A DNA stretch of 64,000 nt, taken from Planctomycetota bacterium (GTDB lineage: Bacteria; Planctomycetota; Planctomycetia; Pirellulales; Lacipirellulaceae). Shown here in pieces: positions 1-8,200 of the stretch. A program made the position numbers and the translations under genes. The notes beneath the pieces were generated by a model, which did not search any database, was not told where the DNA came from, and saw only the letters and a program-made list of their open reading frames with translations. Within the stretch, counting starts at the first letter, position 1. Every line of letters begins with the position of its first letter. The stretch covers positions 124,001-188,000 of the forward strand of contig JAKOXH010000071.1 in assembly GCA_029781135.1 (NCBI GenBank). The letters are read 5' to 3'.

Positions 1-67
1 TCAAATCGTCGGTGATGACGGCCGCCGCCGTTTCATCGCAGGTTGTTTCGATTGTGAGGAGTTTCAT
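1..67 (-). CDS. tsaD: TsaD, tRNA threonylcarbamoyladenosine transferase (N-terminal fragment)
   Basis: Only the first 22 codons lie in the window, read leftwards from an ATG at 67. They translate to MKLLTIETTCDETAAAVITD and so on. The IETTCDET block matches the conserved N-terminal IETSCDET signature of TsaD/Kae1/Gcp proteins, which transfer threonylcarbamoyl to A37 of ANN-decoding tRNAs. There is no Shine-Dalgarno sequence. The ATG is directly preceded by a C-rich 7-bp repeat array (69-103 on the + strand). The identification is short but the motif is very characteristic. Confidence 0.8.
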   Translation of the reverse strand, partial: MKLLTIETTCDETAAAVITDDL

Positions 68-68
68 C

Positions 69-103
69 GGGGAGGGGACAGGGGGCAGGGGACGGGGGAC
101 AGG
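69..103 (-). repeat. 7-bp repeat array abutting the tsaD start
   Basis: Five consecutive 7-bp units with consensus GGRCAGG on the + strand (69-75, 76-82, 83-89, 90-96, 97-103). In the tsaD sense this is a C-rich CCTGTCC array ending one base before the ATG, where a ribosome-binding site would normally sit. Similar C-rich arrays precede pilB (42130-42164) and panB (57987-58021). Confidence 0.85.
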
Positions 104-140
104 GATGCGTGAGTAATCTGCGTTCCCGGCGATGTTGCTT

Positions 141-866
141 TTACGTAGTTGGGAATGGCTTCATTTGCAGATGGTGGACCCAGGCGGGCGGGACGTTTAG
201 GAGCACCATATCGCGGCGGATTTCGAAATTCTGGAACAAGCTTCCTAGGATTGTCTCGATGCCGCGGAGCCGCTCGCGCTCGGCACGCGCGCTTACCACT
301 GCTTTCATCCGCCGAATGGCAATGTACTCAAAGAAGCTCAGCACGCCTCCTTGCGCTAGCAGCCTTTGCATTTTGGCCAGTAACCGGCTCACAAGCTCGA
401 CGCTGAAATTGTTGAGCGGTAAACCAGAGATGATTATGTCAAACGGCAAATCTTCGCGAACGTTTTCAACACTGTCGTGAATGAGTTCCACGCGGCCGCG
501 CACGGCCTGAAAGACATCGGCCGATTCGAGTTGCGTTTGCAAATGCTTGGCGAATTCGTCGTTGAGTTCGACGATGGTTAGATGATCGTCGGGCCGCATG
601 CCGCGCGCGATGTGGGTCGTGACCACCCCCGTGCCGGGGCCAACTTCAAGAATGCGGCGGGGGCGCGTTGCTCCTATTGATACGCCGTTTGCCGCGGCCG
701 CTGAAGCGGCCTCGTCCGCCGGAGCTGCGTCGGCCTGCACAAAGTGGGATAACGCGGCGCACAGGTTGGGGCCACTGGGTAACACGGCGCCGGTCGTGTG
801 ATAGGCGGCACGAAACTGCTGCCAGAAGAGCCGATAATCCGCTATTCGGTGTCCCATGGTTGGCAT
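141..866 (-). CDS. SAM-dependent methyltransferase, phospholipid N-methyltransferase / KsgA-like
   Basis: A 241-residue class I methyltransferase. The SAM-binding motif I, ILEVGPGTGVVTTHIA, is at about residues 72-87, with an acidic post-I strand TIVELN about 22 residues later and the motif IV-like segment DIIISGLPLNNF. The LPLNNF form of the NPPF/NLPF motif and the N-terminal segment (FWQQFRAAYHTTGAVLPSGP) resemble bacterial phospholipid N-methyltransferases (PmtA type) and rRNA adenine dimethylases. No lipid-binding or RNA-binding domain can be told apart by eye, so the substrate is left open. An ATG three codons downstream (857) is an alternative start and neither has a clear Shine-Dalgarno. 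It lies downstream of the DUF1207 gene on the same strand, separated by a repeat. Confidence 0.75.
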   Translation of the reverse strand: MPTMGHRIADYRLFWQQFRAAYHTTGAVLPSGPNLCAALSHFVQADAAPADEAASAAAANGVSIGATRPRRILEVGPGTGVVTTHIARGMRPDDHLTIVELNDEFAKHLQTQLESADVFQAVRGRVELIHDSVENVREDLPFDIIISGLPLNNFSVELVSRLLAKMQRLLAQGGVLSFFEYIAIRRMKAVVSARAERERLRGIETILGSLFQNFEIRRDMVLLNVPPAWVHHLQMKPFPTT

Positions 867-933
867 TTTACGGGACGCGGCAACCTCTCGGCAGTGCTGT
901 TGCTTACCGCGGCTCGGACGCGAACGAATCAGG

Positions 934-1024
934 CTAGAGCATCTTGCTCTTTTTCGCGCCGACGATTTTCATTTTTGTAGCGGGTTTCTTGAGGAAACGC
1001 GGCTACGCATTTTGGTAATTTGCT
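934..1024. repeat. About 91-bp dispersed element, copy A
   Basis: This matches 58911-59002 in the same orientation. Both begin with TAGAGCATCTTGCTCTTTTT, share a central GAGGAAACGCGG block and end with ACGCATTTTGGTAATTTGCT. The first block is an AGAGCA-TCT-TGCTCT stem-loop followed by a T run, like an intrinsic terminator on the + strand. The middle is more divergent. It sits between two minus-strand genes. Confidence 0.75.
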
Positions 1025-1040
1025 CCCAAGCCTGACGTAC

Positions 1041-2108
1041 TTAGAAATCAAACCACAAACCAACGCCGAATTGTTGTTCGAAGTGGTCAAAAGTTTGGTA
1101 TTGGCTGGATTTGCCGTTGAAGTAATGGAAGCCGGTACGCAGCACCTGTCCGGAATTTCCGCGCCACAGCCAGCCGAGCTGCGTGCTCATATCGCCGCCA
1201 AAATCGACATCCTGGCGCAGGTGACCGTTGATGGCGAAAAACGGCGTACCGCGGGCCCCCGTCGGCCCGGGCTGCGAGAGTTCGGTTCCAAACTGGAATT
1301 CCCAAGGTTCTGAGCCGCCGTCGGTATTAAACGCATAGCCCACTTCTGAATAGAGCCGACACACCGGCACGGGGTAATAGGAGGCGCCCAGCACGACTTC
1401 GTCGCGAACGTAATTGATGCGGTCGTCCAAGCTGCCCGGGTGGGCGATCGCGTATTCATCGCCAAGGTGCGAGCTTAAGTGATAGACCCCGAACTTAAAT
1501 TGCCAATTGTCGATGCCGTACGTCAACGGTATGCCGATGCGATAGTCGGCCGTTTCAAAATCGCGAATCGCGTCGAGCGTGAGCCGCAACATGGCGGCCG
1601 CTTCCACATCTAATTGCCATCCTTGCGGGAGAATTGCGATGTTCGAGCCATATCGCAACAGCCCCACGCGCCCCCCGGCGGTGCCGTCGATAAATGAGTC
1701 GCCGCCGGAGATATGTTGCAACACCCCGCCCAGCCGCGGTTCGTGGACGCCGGCCCAATAGGAATGGTAAATCAACCCTTCGGGCAGCACCTGCCAGGAC
1801 CAGGTGTCGGAAGGACAGGTGAGAACAACAGGCGAATTCCCCCAGCCAGGGTCGCCATATTCCGCGGGTGGCGGCATAACAGGCTGCTGGTCGTACGAGG
1901 GTGCGATCCATTCTCCATTTGGGGTGCCCGGTACTGCTGACAGCGGATAACCATTCACTCCGCCTTCCCACTGGCCAATTGCCGGATTGGCTGACATCAC
2001 GCCCGGGAACATTTCCTGGCCGGCCACTTGGATCGTGACCATGGCGCGCAGCGTCAAACCAATTGCGACCAATCGCACGAGGCTGCGGCAATAAGACCAA
2101 CGAATCAT
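1041..2108 (-). CDS. DUF1207 family protein, probable exported outer-membrane protein
   Basis: 355 residues from the ATG at 2108. That start is chosen because it begins a signal-peptide-like segment (MIRWSYCRSLVRLVAIGLTLR), while the 68 upstream codons look non-coding. The body contains LPEGLIYHSYWAGVHEPRLG, the kind of sequence found in the DUF1207 family common in Planctomycetota. The remainder alternates polar and aromatic residues (for example WQFKFGVYHLSSHLGDEY) and the chain ends in GVGLWFDF, a terminal aromatic as in outer-membrane beta-barrels. The family has no established function. Family membership is recognised from memory, and the barrel prediction is inference. Confidence 0.75.
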   Translation of the reverse strand: MIRWSYCRSLVRLVAIGLTLRAMVTIQVAGQEMFPGVMSANPAIGQWEGGVNGYPLSAVPGTPNGEWIAPSYDQQPVMPPPAEYGDPGWGNSPVVLTCPSDTWSWQVLPEGLIYHSYWAGVHEPRLGGVLQHISGGDSFIDGTAGGRVGLLRYGSNIAILPQGWQLDVEAAAMLRLTLDAIRDFETADYRIGIPLTYGIDNWQFKFGVYHLSSHLGDEYAIAHPGSLDDRINYVRDEVVLGASYYPVPVCRLYSEVGYAFNTDGGSEPWEFQFGTELSQPGPTGARGTPFFAINGHLRQDVDFGGDMSTQLGWLWRGNSGQVLRTGFHYFNGKSSQYQTFDHFEQQFGVGLWFDF

Positions 2109-2413
2109 TGCAGGCGATTCGGCACGAGTGGGTCGAATGTCATCGAGTCGAGCCAGGCACGGGAAGCCTAGCCGAGGTTTATTGGACCAAGCGCCGCGGA
2201 AGTTAACGGATTTCAGCAACTCGGAATAGAGAAGAACACTGGTGGATCCGACACCATTGCTAGCAAGCGCCGGCGCACGGCACGTCGACCTTCCATGCTG
2301 CTTGGCATACAATCGAGCGTCGCGGAATGCCGAAGCGGAGCTGCTAGCACATCGTTCGCAATACGATTTTGGCGACGAACATGCACTATTGATAGTTGCG
2401 TGGCGAATGGAAT

Positions 2414-2486
2414 GTGGGAGGCCTCTCTGAGGCCGATATCGTGCTGGGATGGCCAGCGTTATCGGCGTCGGGAGACGCCTCCCACA
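2414..2486. repeat. Palindromic intergenic element (GGAGGCCTCTC type), copy 1
   Basis: The left arm GTGGGAGGCCTCTCTGAGGC and right arm GGGAGACGCCTCCCAC are inverted, with an inner GGCCGAT/ATCGGCG pair. It continues into CAGGTTCA. Related copies are at 3037-3110 and 16344-16413. Copies 1 and 2 flank the flavin reductase gene in the same orientation. Confidence 0.8.
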
Positions 2487-2523
2487 GGTTCATTCGCGTT
2501 CACCTTAACGACGAAAGCCTTCG

Positions 2524-3000
2524 ATGAGTGCGAAATCCTTCGACCGCCCGCTGGGCCATATTCCCAGTGGGATTTTCATTCTGACCGCTGGCACCGGTGC
2601 GCGTGCAACCGGCATGCTCACCAGTTGGGTCATGCAGGCCGGCTTCGAGCCGCCGATGGTCAGCGTGGCGGTAAAGCTCGGCCGACCTGTTTGCGATTGG
2701 CTCAGCGAAGGACAGCCGTTTGTGCTGAACATCGTTCGCGCTGGTCAAAAGGAGTTGCTGCGGCATTTCTCCAAGAGCTTCGAGCCAGGGCAATTGCCGT
2801 TCGACGGCCTAGGGATTTCGCACTGCGCCCGCGGCGTGCCGATTCTCAAGGACTCGCTCGGCCACTTGGAATGTGAACCGGCCAGCCACGTCGATTCGGG
2901 CGACCACCGTATTTTTTTGGCGAAAGTGGTTCGCGGGAAAATGAGCGATGGCGATGCCGAGCCGATGGTGCATGTTCGCAAGAGCGGTGCAAGATATTGA
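2524..3000 (+). CDS. Flavin reductase family protein
   Basis: 158 residues with the flavin reductase-like (FMN-binding split barrel) layout. The N-terminal segment FDRPLGHIPSGIFILTAG is followed by TGMLTSWVMQAGFEPPMVSVAV, the family's usual TaSW..q.s..PP.v...v pattern. Then come PFVLNIVRAGQ, LGHLECEP and the C-terminal GDHRIFLAKVV. Members use NAD(P)H to reduce free FMN, or bind FMN themselves. The partner or substrate cannot be told here. The gene stands alone between two direct copies of a palindromic repeat. No clear Shine-Dalgarno precedes the ATG. Confidence 0.85.
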   Translation: MSAKSFDRPLGHIPSGIFILTAGTGARATGMLTSWVMQAGFEPPMVSVAVKLGRPVCDWLSEGQPFVLNIVRAGQKELLRHFSKSFEPGQLPFDGLGISHCARGVPILKDSLGHLECEPASHVDSGDHRIFLAKVVRGKMSDGDAEPMVHVRKSGARY

Positions 3001-3036
3001 AACGCCGACCAATTGAGGGCTGCGCAGCCATTGGGC

Positions 3037-3110
3037 TGTAGGAGGCCTCTCCGAGGCCGATTCCGTGTTGCGTTGGTCAGCGTAATCGGCGTCAGGAGAC
3101 GCCTCCCACA
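3037..3110. repeat. Palindromic intergenic element (GGAGGCCTCTC type), copy 2
   Basis: Same architecture and orientation as 2414-2486: GGAGGCCTCTCCGAGGCCGA, then a spacer ending GTAATCGGCG, then AGGAGACGCCTCCCACAGG. It follows the flavin reductase stop by about 40 bp. Confidence 0.8.
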
Positions 3111-3198
3111 GGTTCAATCACAGCGCAACCTTCCACAGATTCAGTGACAGCTTAGCCTTCAATCATTGACCGAAAAGTCTGGCCATTACGGTTCGGGT

Positions 3199-3218
3199 CC
3201 GAATTCTTACGAATTCGG
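3199..3218. promoter_or_regulatory. Perfect 8-bp inverted repeat upstream of uvrA
   Basis: CCGAATTC-TTAC-GAATTCGG ends 18 bp before the uvrA ATG. Its symmetry and position suit an operator, possibly for a damage-response repressor. It does not match the GAAC-N4-GTTC LexA box, and nothing in the window identifies a binding protein. Confidence 0.4.
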
Positions 3219-3236
3219 CTACTTTGTGAGTGTTTC

Positions 3237-5846
3237 ATGCTCGATGCCATTCAAGTTCGCGGGGCTCGCACGCACAATCTGCGGAATGTCGATGTCGATA
3301 TTCCGCGGAATCAGCTCGTCGTGATCACGGGCGTCAGTGGATCGGGCAAGAGTTCGCTGGCGTTCGATACGCTACTCGCCGAAGGGCAGCGGCAGTACGT
3401 GCAGAGCCTGTCGCTTTATGCGCGCCAGTTCTTCGACCAGATGGAGCGGCCGGACGTCGATCGCATTGAAGGGTTGCAGCCGACGATCGCGATCGACCAG
3501 AAGCCGGCGGCACCCAATCCTCGCAGCACGGTCGGAACGATCACGGAAATTTACGACTATCTGCGCCTCCTCATGGCCCGCATCGGCACCGTGCTGTGCC
3601 CGAACTGTGGTACGCCGATCGCCCAACAAACGCTCGCCGAAATCGAGCAGACGATTCGTGGTTTGCCGGTCGAGACACGCGTCATGCTGCTCGCGCCGAT
3701 GGTGCGCGGCCGCAAGGGCAGCCATCGCGACGCCATCGAGTCGATTCAAAAGGCCGGCTTCGTGCGGGCACGAATCGACGGCGTGACGTATTCGCTCGAA
3801 GAGATTCCAAAGCTCGCGCCGCAAAAGCTGCACGACATCGAAGCGGTCGTGGATCGCTTAGTCATTCGCGAAGGAATCGATGCCCGCTTGGGCGAATCGG
3901 TCCGGCTCGCGGCCCGTCATGGCGACGGCGTCGTCATCGTCGTTTATCAAGCGAAGGGTGCAGGCGACAAGTGGGAGGAGCGGTTGCTCAACACCCGTTA
4001 TGCGTGCCCACGGTGCCAAACCAGTATCGGCGAAGTCGAGCCGCGGACGTTTAGTTTCAACAGCCCGTATGGCGCGTGCCCCACATGTCATGGGTTGGGG
4101 AGCATTTCCGGGGAACTTGGGGTGGCTGGGGTCGAGCGCAGCGAGCTCCCAGATCGCGGCGCTGCTGGGGGCTCGCCTGCGGCTCGACCCCAGCCACCCG
4201 ATGCTCGCTCTCAGCCGTCGGAGAAGGATGACTTGGCAGTCTGTCCCGATTGCCACGGTTCCCGTTTACGGCCGGAAGCGCGGGCCTGCCGATTAGGCGG
4301 GATAGCGATTCACGAGATCGCGGCCCTCAACGTGACGGCGGCGATCGAGTTCTTTCGCAAACTGGAATTCGCGGCCGACCAACGACCCGTTGCCGAACCC
4401 ATTGTGGCAGAGATTCTTCGCCGGCTGGCATTTCTCGACCGCGTGGGAACCGAATATCTCACGCTCGACCGGGCGGCCGATACGCTCAGCGGCGGCGAAC
4501 GTCAACGCGTACGGCTGGCAACGGGAATAGGCTCCGGATTGGTCGGCGTGTTGTACCTGCTCGACGAACCTTCCATCGGCTTGCACCCGCGCGATAACGA
4601 CCGCTTAATCACGGCCCTCCGCGAACTTCAGCGACAAGGGAACACGGTGGTCGTGGTCGAGCACGACGAGGCGCTCATGCGGGTGAGCGATCATCTCATT
4701 GATATGGGGCCTGGGGCGGGGCACTTCGGTGGGCAGGTCGTCGTCCGAGGCACGCCCGAGGAAATCAAACGCTTCGAATCGTCGCTGACTGGGGCGTATT
4801 TGGCAGGCACCAAAGCCATCCCACTGCCAACGAGTCGGCGCGCGCCCGTGAAATCGCGGATGCTTCAACTGGGCGGTGCGACGGCCAACAACCTGCAGGA
4901 TGTCGAAATCGAAATACCGCTCGGTTTATTGGTGTGCGTGACGGGCGTTAGTGGTTCGGGCAAGAGTTCTTTAGTCGTCGATACACTGGGCAGAGCGCTG
5001 GCGAAAAAGCTTCATGGTGCTCAAGCCAAACCGGCCCCTTACCGCAGTTTGCGGGGCGTGAATCACATCGAACGCCTGGTTGAAGTTGATCAATCGCCGA
5101 TTGGCCGCACGCCGCGTAGCAACCCAGCGACGTACACGGGCGTGTGGGACGATATTCGCCGCGTATTTGCCGGTACGAAGCAATCGCGGCAGCGCGGTTA
5201 CGGTGCGGGGCGGTTCAGTTTCAACACGAAGGGCGGCCGTTGCGAAGCGTGCGCAGGGCAGGGCGTGCGTCGCGTGGCGATGAACTTTTTGCCCGACCTG
5301 GAAGTTACGTGCCCGGTTTGCCGTGGTGCCCGGTTCAATCGGCAAACGCTCGCCGTGCGGTATCGCGAACGCTCGATCGCGGATGTGTTGGCGATGAGCA
5401 TTGGCGATGCGGTCGACTTTTTTGAGAACCACGCGGCGATTCGTAGCGTGCTGGCCACGCTGGTCGATGTGGGGCTTGGTTATCTCACGCTCGGACAGCC
5501 TTCCAATACGCTTTCTGGCGGCGAGGCACAACGGATCAAACTGGCAACCGAACTTGCCCGCCCGACCGCGGGCCAGACGTTGTACATCCTCGATGAGCCC
5601 ACCACCGGGCTTCACAGCGACGACATCCGGCGGTTGTTAATCGTGCTGAACCGGCTTGTCGACCAGAATAATTCGATGCTGGTGATCGAGCATAATCTCG
5701 ACGTCATCAAAACGGCCGACTGGGTGATTGATCTTGGCCCCGAGGGCGGTTCTGGCGGCGGACGGGTTGTGGCCGTGGGAACGCCGGAGGAAATCGCCAA
5801 GTGTGACGCGAGTCATACGGGGCAATTTTTGCGGGCAGTTCTGTGA
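3237..5846 (+). CDS. uvrA: Excinuclease ABC subunit A (UvrA), insertion domain missing
   Basis: 869 residues, shorter than the roughly 940-970 usual for UvrA, the damage-recognition ATPase of nucleotide excision repair. Both ABC ATPase halves are complete, with Walker A GVSGSGKSS at 32-40 and again near 563, and signatures LSGGERQR and LSGGEAQR. The UvrB-binding region (about 120-245) is present. The signature-domain zinc site CPRC...CPTC and the C-terminal zinc finger CEAC...CPVC are present. Between GACPTCHGLG and CPDCHGSRLR only about 47 low-complexity residues remain, where E. coli UvrA has roughly 110 (insertion domain). Twenty-six of these are encoded by a palindromic DNA element (4121-4198). 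It could be an active reduced UvrA or a specialised paralogue. The UvrA family call is certain. Confidence 0.95.
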   Translation: MLDAIQVRGARTHNLRNVDVDIPRNQLVVITGVSGSGKSSLAFDTLLAEGQRQYVQSLSLYARQFFDQMERPDVDRIEGLQPTIAIDQKPAAPNPRSTVGTITEIYDYLRLLMARIGTVLCPNCGTPIAQQTLAEIEQTIRGLPVETRVMLLAPMVRGRKGSHRDAIESIQKAGFVRARIDGVTYSLEEIPKLAPQKLHDIEAVVDRLVIREGIDARLGESVRLAARHGDGVVIVVYQAKGAGDKWEERLLNTRYACPRCQTSIGEVEPRTFSFNSPYGACPTCHGLGSISGELGVAGVERSELPDRGAAGGSPAARPQPPDARSQPSEKDDLAVCPDCHGSRLRPEARACRLGGIAIHEIAALNVTAAIEFFRKLEFAADQRPVAEPIVAEILRRLAFLDRVGTEYLTLDRAADTLSGGERQRVRLATGIGSGLVGVLYLLDEPSIGLHPRDNDRLITALRELQRQGNTVVVVEHDEALMRVSDHLIDMGPGAGHFGGQVVVRGTPEEIKRFESSLTGAYLAGTKAIPLPTSRRAPVKSRMLQLGGATANNLQDVEIEIPLGLLVCVTGVSGSGKSSLVVDTLGRALAKKLHGAQAKPAPYRSLRGVNHIERLVEVDQSPIGRTPRSNPATYTGVWDDIRRVFAGTKQSRQRGYGAGRFSFNTKGGRCEACAGQGVRRVAMNFLPDLEVTCPVCRGARFNRQTLAVRYRERSIADVLAMSIGDAVDFFENHAAIRSVLATLVDVGLGYLTLGQPSNTLSGGEAQRIKLATELARPTAGQTLYILDEPTTGLHSDDIRRLLIVLNRLVDQNNSMLVIEHNLDVIKTADWVIDLGPEGGSGGGRVVAVGTPEEIAKCDASHTGQFLRAVL
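4121..4198. repeat. 78-bp palindromic element in frame inside uvrA
   Basis: The left arm 4121-4152 (GGTGGCTGGGGTCGAGC...) is the near-perfect inverse of the right arm 4165-4198 (...GCTCGACCCCAGCCACC), with a 12-bp loop. The arms differ by one mismatch and two inserted bases. The length is exactly 26 codons, so the uvrA frame is kept. The encoded peptide is Gly/Ala/Pro/Arg-rich and falls at the insertion-domain position. Confidence 0.85.
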
Positions 5847-5874
5847 AGCGCGAGGCGCGAGTTGCGAGGCGCAG
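5847..5874. repeat. 7-bp repeat array directly after the uvrA stop
   Basis: Four 7-bp units, consensus GGCGCGA (5847-5853, 5854-5860, 5861-5867, 5868-5874), starting at the base after the uvrA TGA. The same unit sequence recurs in the pilus operon at 38755-38782 and, inverted, at 37684-37718 and 38877-38904. Confidence 0.8.
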
Positions 5875-6330
5875 TGAGTCTAGCGGGGGCCGCGAGGCCG
5901 CTGCGAACATGTGGACGTAAGTTCCTCTAATCACCATCAAACGCCCGAATGAACGGCCGACGAAACATACTCACTGTCGATGATTTTCGCGGACAGGGCC
6001 GATCAGTTTATAAGGTTTGGCAAGTTGTCGCGGGGTGGCATGGCCTCGGAGGTACTCCGACGTGGCCATGTATCTCGAGCGATTCCATGCTCACGCTGCG
6101 CGAGAGCATGCCACACTCCCGATTTTGCATGAACTTCGCGAACGGCTTGAAGCGCCACGTTCCATCGGGGTCGGAGACCCCTCCCACAAGTCTTGCCAGC
6201 TCCCACAAGTTTTCCCAGCTTCAATAAGTGATTGGCCTTGTCTTCGCCGGCGTCCATCGTTGTAGACGCTAGGCGGTGGGCGGGTTACGATCAGCGAATT
6301 GTTCGCAGTTCGTAAACGGAGCCGCCCTCC
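5875..6330. other. Non-coding spacer between uvrA and the nucleoside transporter
   Basis: No convincing gene. It contains a palindromic element (6033-6113) and, at about 6164-6193, a segment (TCGGAGACCCCTCCCACAAG) resembling the right arm of the GGAGGCCTCTC-type repeats. I see no clear promoter for the downstream gene. Confidence 0.6.
6033..6113. repeat. Palindromic intergenic element (GGTGGCATGCC type), copy 1
   Basis: It begins GGGTGGCATGGCC and ends CGAGAGCATGCCACAC, with internal inverted pairs (TCGGAGGTACTCCGA). Related copies are at 8055-8151, 20454-20551, 23130-23220 and 52671-52767. Confidence 0.7.
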
Positions 6331-7962
6331 ATGCAGAAGCCGCAGTCCCTCGAAACGCCCGTCGAAGCCACCGAAGCCCCGCCGCAGACGCTGTTTGTGC
6401 CGCCAACGCCGTTATCGTGGAGGCTGGGGATTTTAGCGGCGATATTGAGTGTGGCCGCTGTTGCGTATGAAACACGCGATTCAATTGGGCTCAGGGGACA
6501 GGCACTGGCTGGCATCGTCTTCTTCTTTGGTATTGTAGCGGCATTTTCGGCTAATCTGAGGGCCGTGAATTGGTGGACAATTGGCTGGGGTATCATTCTG
6601 CAATTGACTTTAGCAATCCTCGTTTTGAACAATGGGAGACCTTATCAGATTGTGGCGGGCATCTGCATGGCGGCGATCGCCGTTTCGTGGTTTCTTACGC
6701 ACATTTGGCCCGTAATTCGCGGTGAACAATTTCATTGGGTTGGAATGTTCCTTGGATTGGCAGCCATGGGGCTGGCGTTCTATATCTTTTTTATAAAGGG
6801 CGTCCGACCGTCTTTCGAAAAAGCCGGCGATGTCGTGAAAGCCTTCATCACCTTCTCCGATAAAGGCGCCGAATTTGTCTTCGGAAATCTCTCACATCCG
6901 GAGCACATGTCCAAAGTGTACGGCTCCGATTACTTGTTCTCGTTCGCGTTCAAAGCGTTGCCTCCGATTCTATTTGTTTCGGCGTTCTTTACGGTGCTCT
7001 ATCACTTCGGGATTCTGCAATGGTGCGTGCGTATGCTCGCCATCGTGATGGTTCACCTGATGGGGACCAGCGGCGCTGAAACGCTGTCCGTCGCGGCCAA
7101 TGTGTTCATGGGGCAAACAGAAGCCCCGTTGATCGTTCGGCCCTACGTGCCTCGAATGACCAATTCCGAATTGTTTGCGCTCATGACGAGCGGTATGGCG
7201 CATATATCTGGCGCGCTGATGGTCGTATACATCAGTTACGGTGCCGACCCAGTGGCGGTATTAACAACTTGCGTCATGGCTTGTCCCTGCAGTTTGTACT
7301 TGGCGAAGCTGTTCTTGCCAGAAGTTAGTAAACCGGTCACTAGTGGAACCGTTCACACGAACAAAGAGAAATCGCCGTATGTGAATGCGATCGATGCCGC
7401 GGCTACGGGCACGAGCGACGGACTGCAACTAGCGCTTAATGTTGCCGCAATGCTCATCGTTTTCATCGCCTTTGTGGCGATGTTCGATGCCGTGCTGGGG
7501 CAGATCAAACCAGGCTTGTTGGCGCTGAACGTTCCGGCTGATTGGCTAGCTAATTGGCCGAACGACCTTTCACTGGGGAAACTATTTGGCTGGATGTTCT
7601 CGCCGGTGGCCTTCCTTATGGGTGTTCAGCTCGATGATGTGGCAAAAGTCGGCAGCTTGTTGGGGACGAAACTCTCGGTAAATGAACATATGGCCTTTTT
7701 GCAAATGCAGAAATTGTTAATAGACCCTACAACAAATAAGCATTTGGCCGTGCCACTTATGAGCGAACGGTCCTTTAAGCTCACCGCTTTCGCCCTGACG
7801 GGCTTTGCGAACTTTTCGTCCGTGGGCATTCAATTGGGCGGCATCGGCGCGATGGCCCCGGGACGCCGGCACGACTTGGCACGATTGGGGTTGCGAGCCT
7901 TGTTCGTGGGCTTCACAGCATCACTATTAAACGCGGCCATGGCTGGGATTCTGAATCCGTAG
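6331..7962 (+). CDS. Concentrative nucleoside transporter (CNT/NupC family)
   Basis: 543 residues, a polytopic inner-membrane protein. The CNT core signature is clear: SGAETLSVAANVFMGQTEAP (about 246-265), which lines the nucleoside and cation sites, followed by RPYVPRMTNSELFALMTSGM and AHISGALMVVY. The second half has the paired TSDGLQLALNV and GFANFSSVGIQLGGIGAM segments. CNT proteins import nucleosides with Na+ or H+. It is longer than NupC (about 400 residues) because of an N-terminal block of about five extra hydrophobic helices (30-160), as in larger CNTs. It stands alone, with no nucleoside catabolism genes nearby. Confidence 0.92.
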   Translation: MQKPQSLETPVEATEAPPQTLFVPPTPLSWRLGILAAILSVAAVAYETRDSIGLRGQALAGIVFFFGIVAAFSANLRAVNWWTIGWGIILQLTLAILVLNNGRPYQIVAGICMAAIAVSWFLTHIWPVIRGEQFHWVGMFLGLAAMGLAFYIFFIKGVRPSFEKAGDVVKAFITFSDKGAEFVFGNLSHPEHMSKVYGSDYLFSFAFKALPPILFVSAFFTVLYHFGILQWCVRMLAIVMVHLMGTSGAETLSVAANVFMGQTEAPLIVRPYVPRMTNSELFALMTSGMAHISGALMVVYISYGADPVAVLTTCVMACPCSLYLAKLFLPEVSKPVTSGTVHTNKEKSPYVNAIDAAATGTSDGLQLALNVAAMLIVFIAFVAMFDAVLGQIKPGLLALNVPADWLANWPNDLSLGKLFGWMFSPVAFLMGVQLDDVAKVGSLLGTKLSVNEHMAFLQMQKLLIDPTTNKHLAVPLMSERSFKLTAFALTGFANFSSVGIQLGGIGAMAPGRRHDLARLGLRALFVGFTASLLNAAMAGILNP

Positions 7963-8054
7963 TCGGCCGCCGACGCAACCGTTCGCGTTGGCAGTACGAA
8001 CAGCGCGATCTTGATGCGAATTACGCCTGAGAGGTTGTGATTTCATCGTGAGAA

Positions 8055-8151
8055 GGGTGGCATGCCCTCACTCGCGACTACGTGCTCACGCGAATCGGTC
8101 TCGTTTTGCCGCGAGTGTGGGCATGCTGCGATTCGCGAGAGCATGCCACCC
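8055..8151. repeat. Palindromic intergenic element (GGTGGCATGCC type), copy 2
   Basis: The ends GGGTGGCATGCCCTC and GAGAGCATGCCACCC are inverted, with inner pairs around CTCGCGA and TTCGCGAG. It lies between the transporter and the convergent gene at 8201. Confidence 0.8.
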
Positions 8152-8200
8152 AAGATTCTGCTGGTTGCGTTCAAAAAACTCACAGCCTCCGAGCGTGTTT

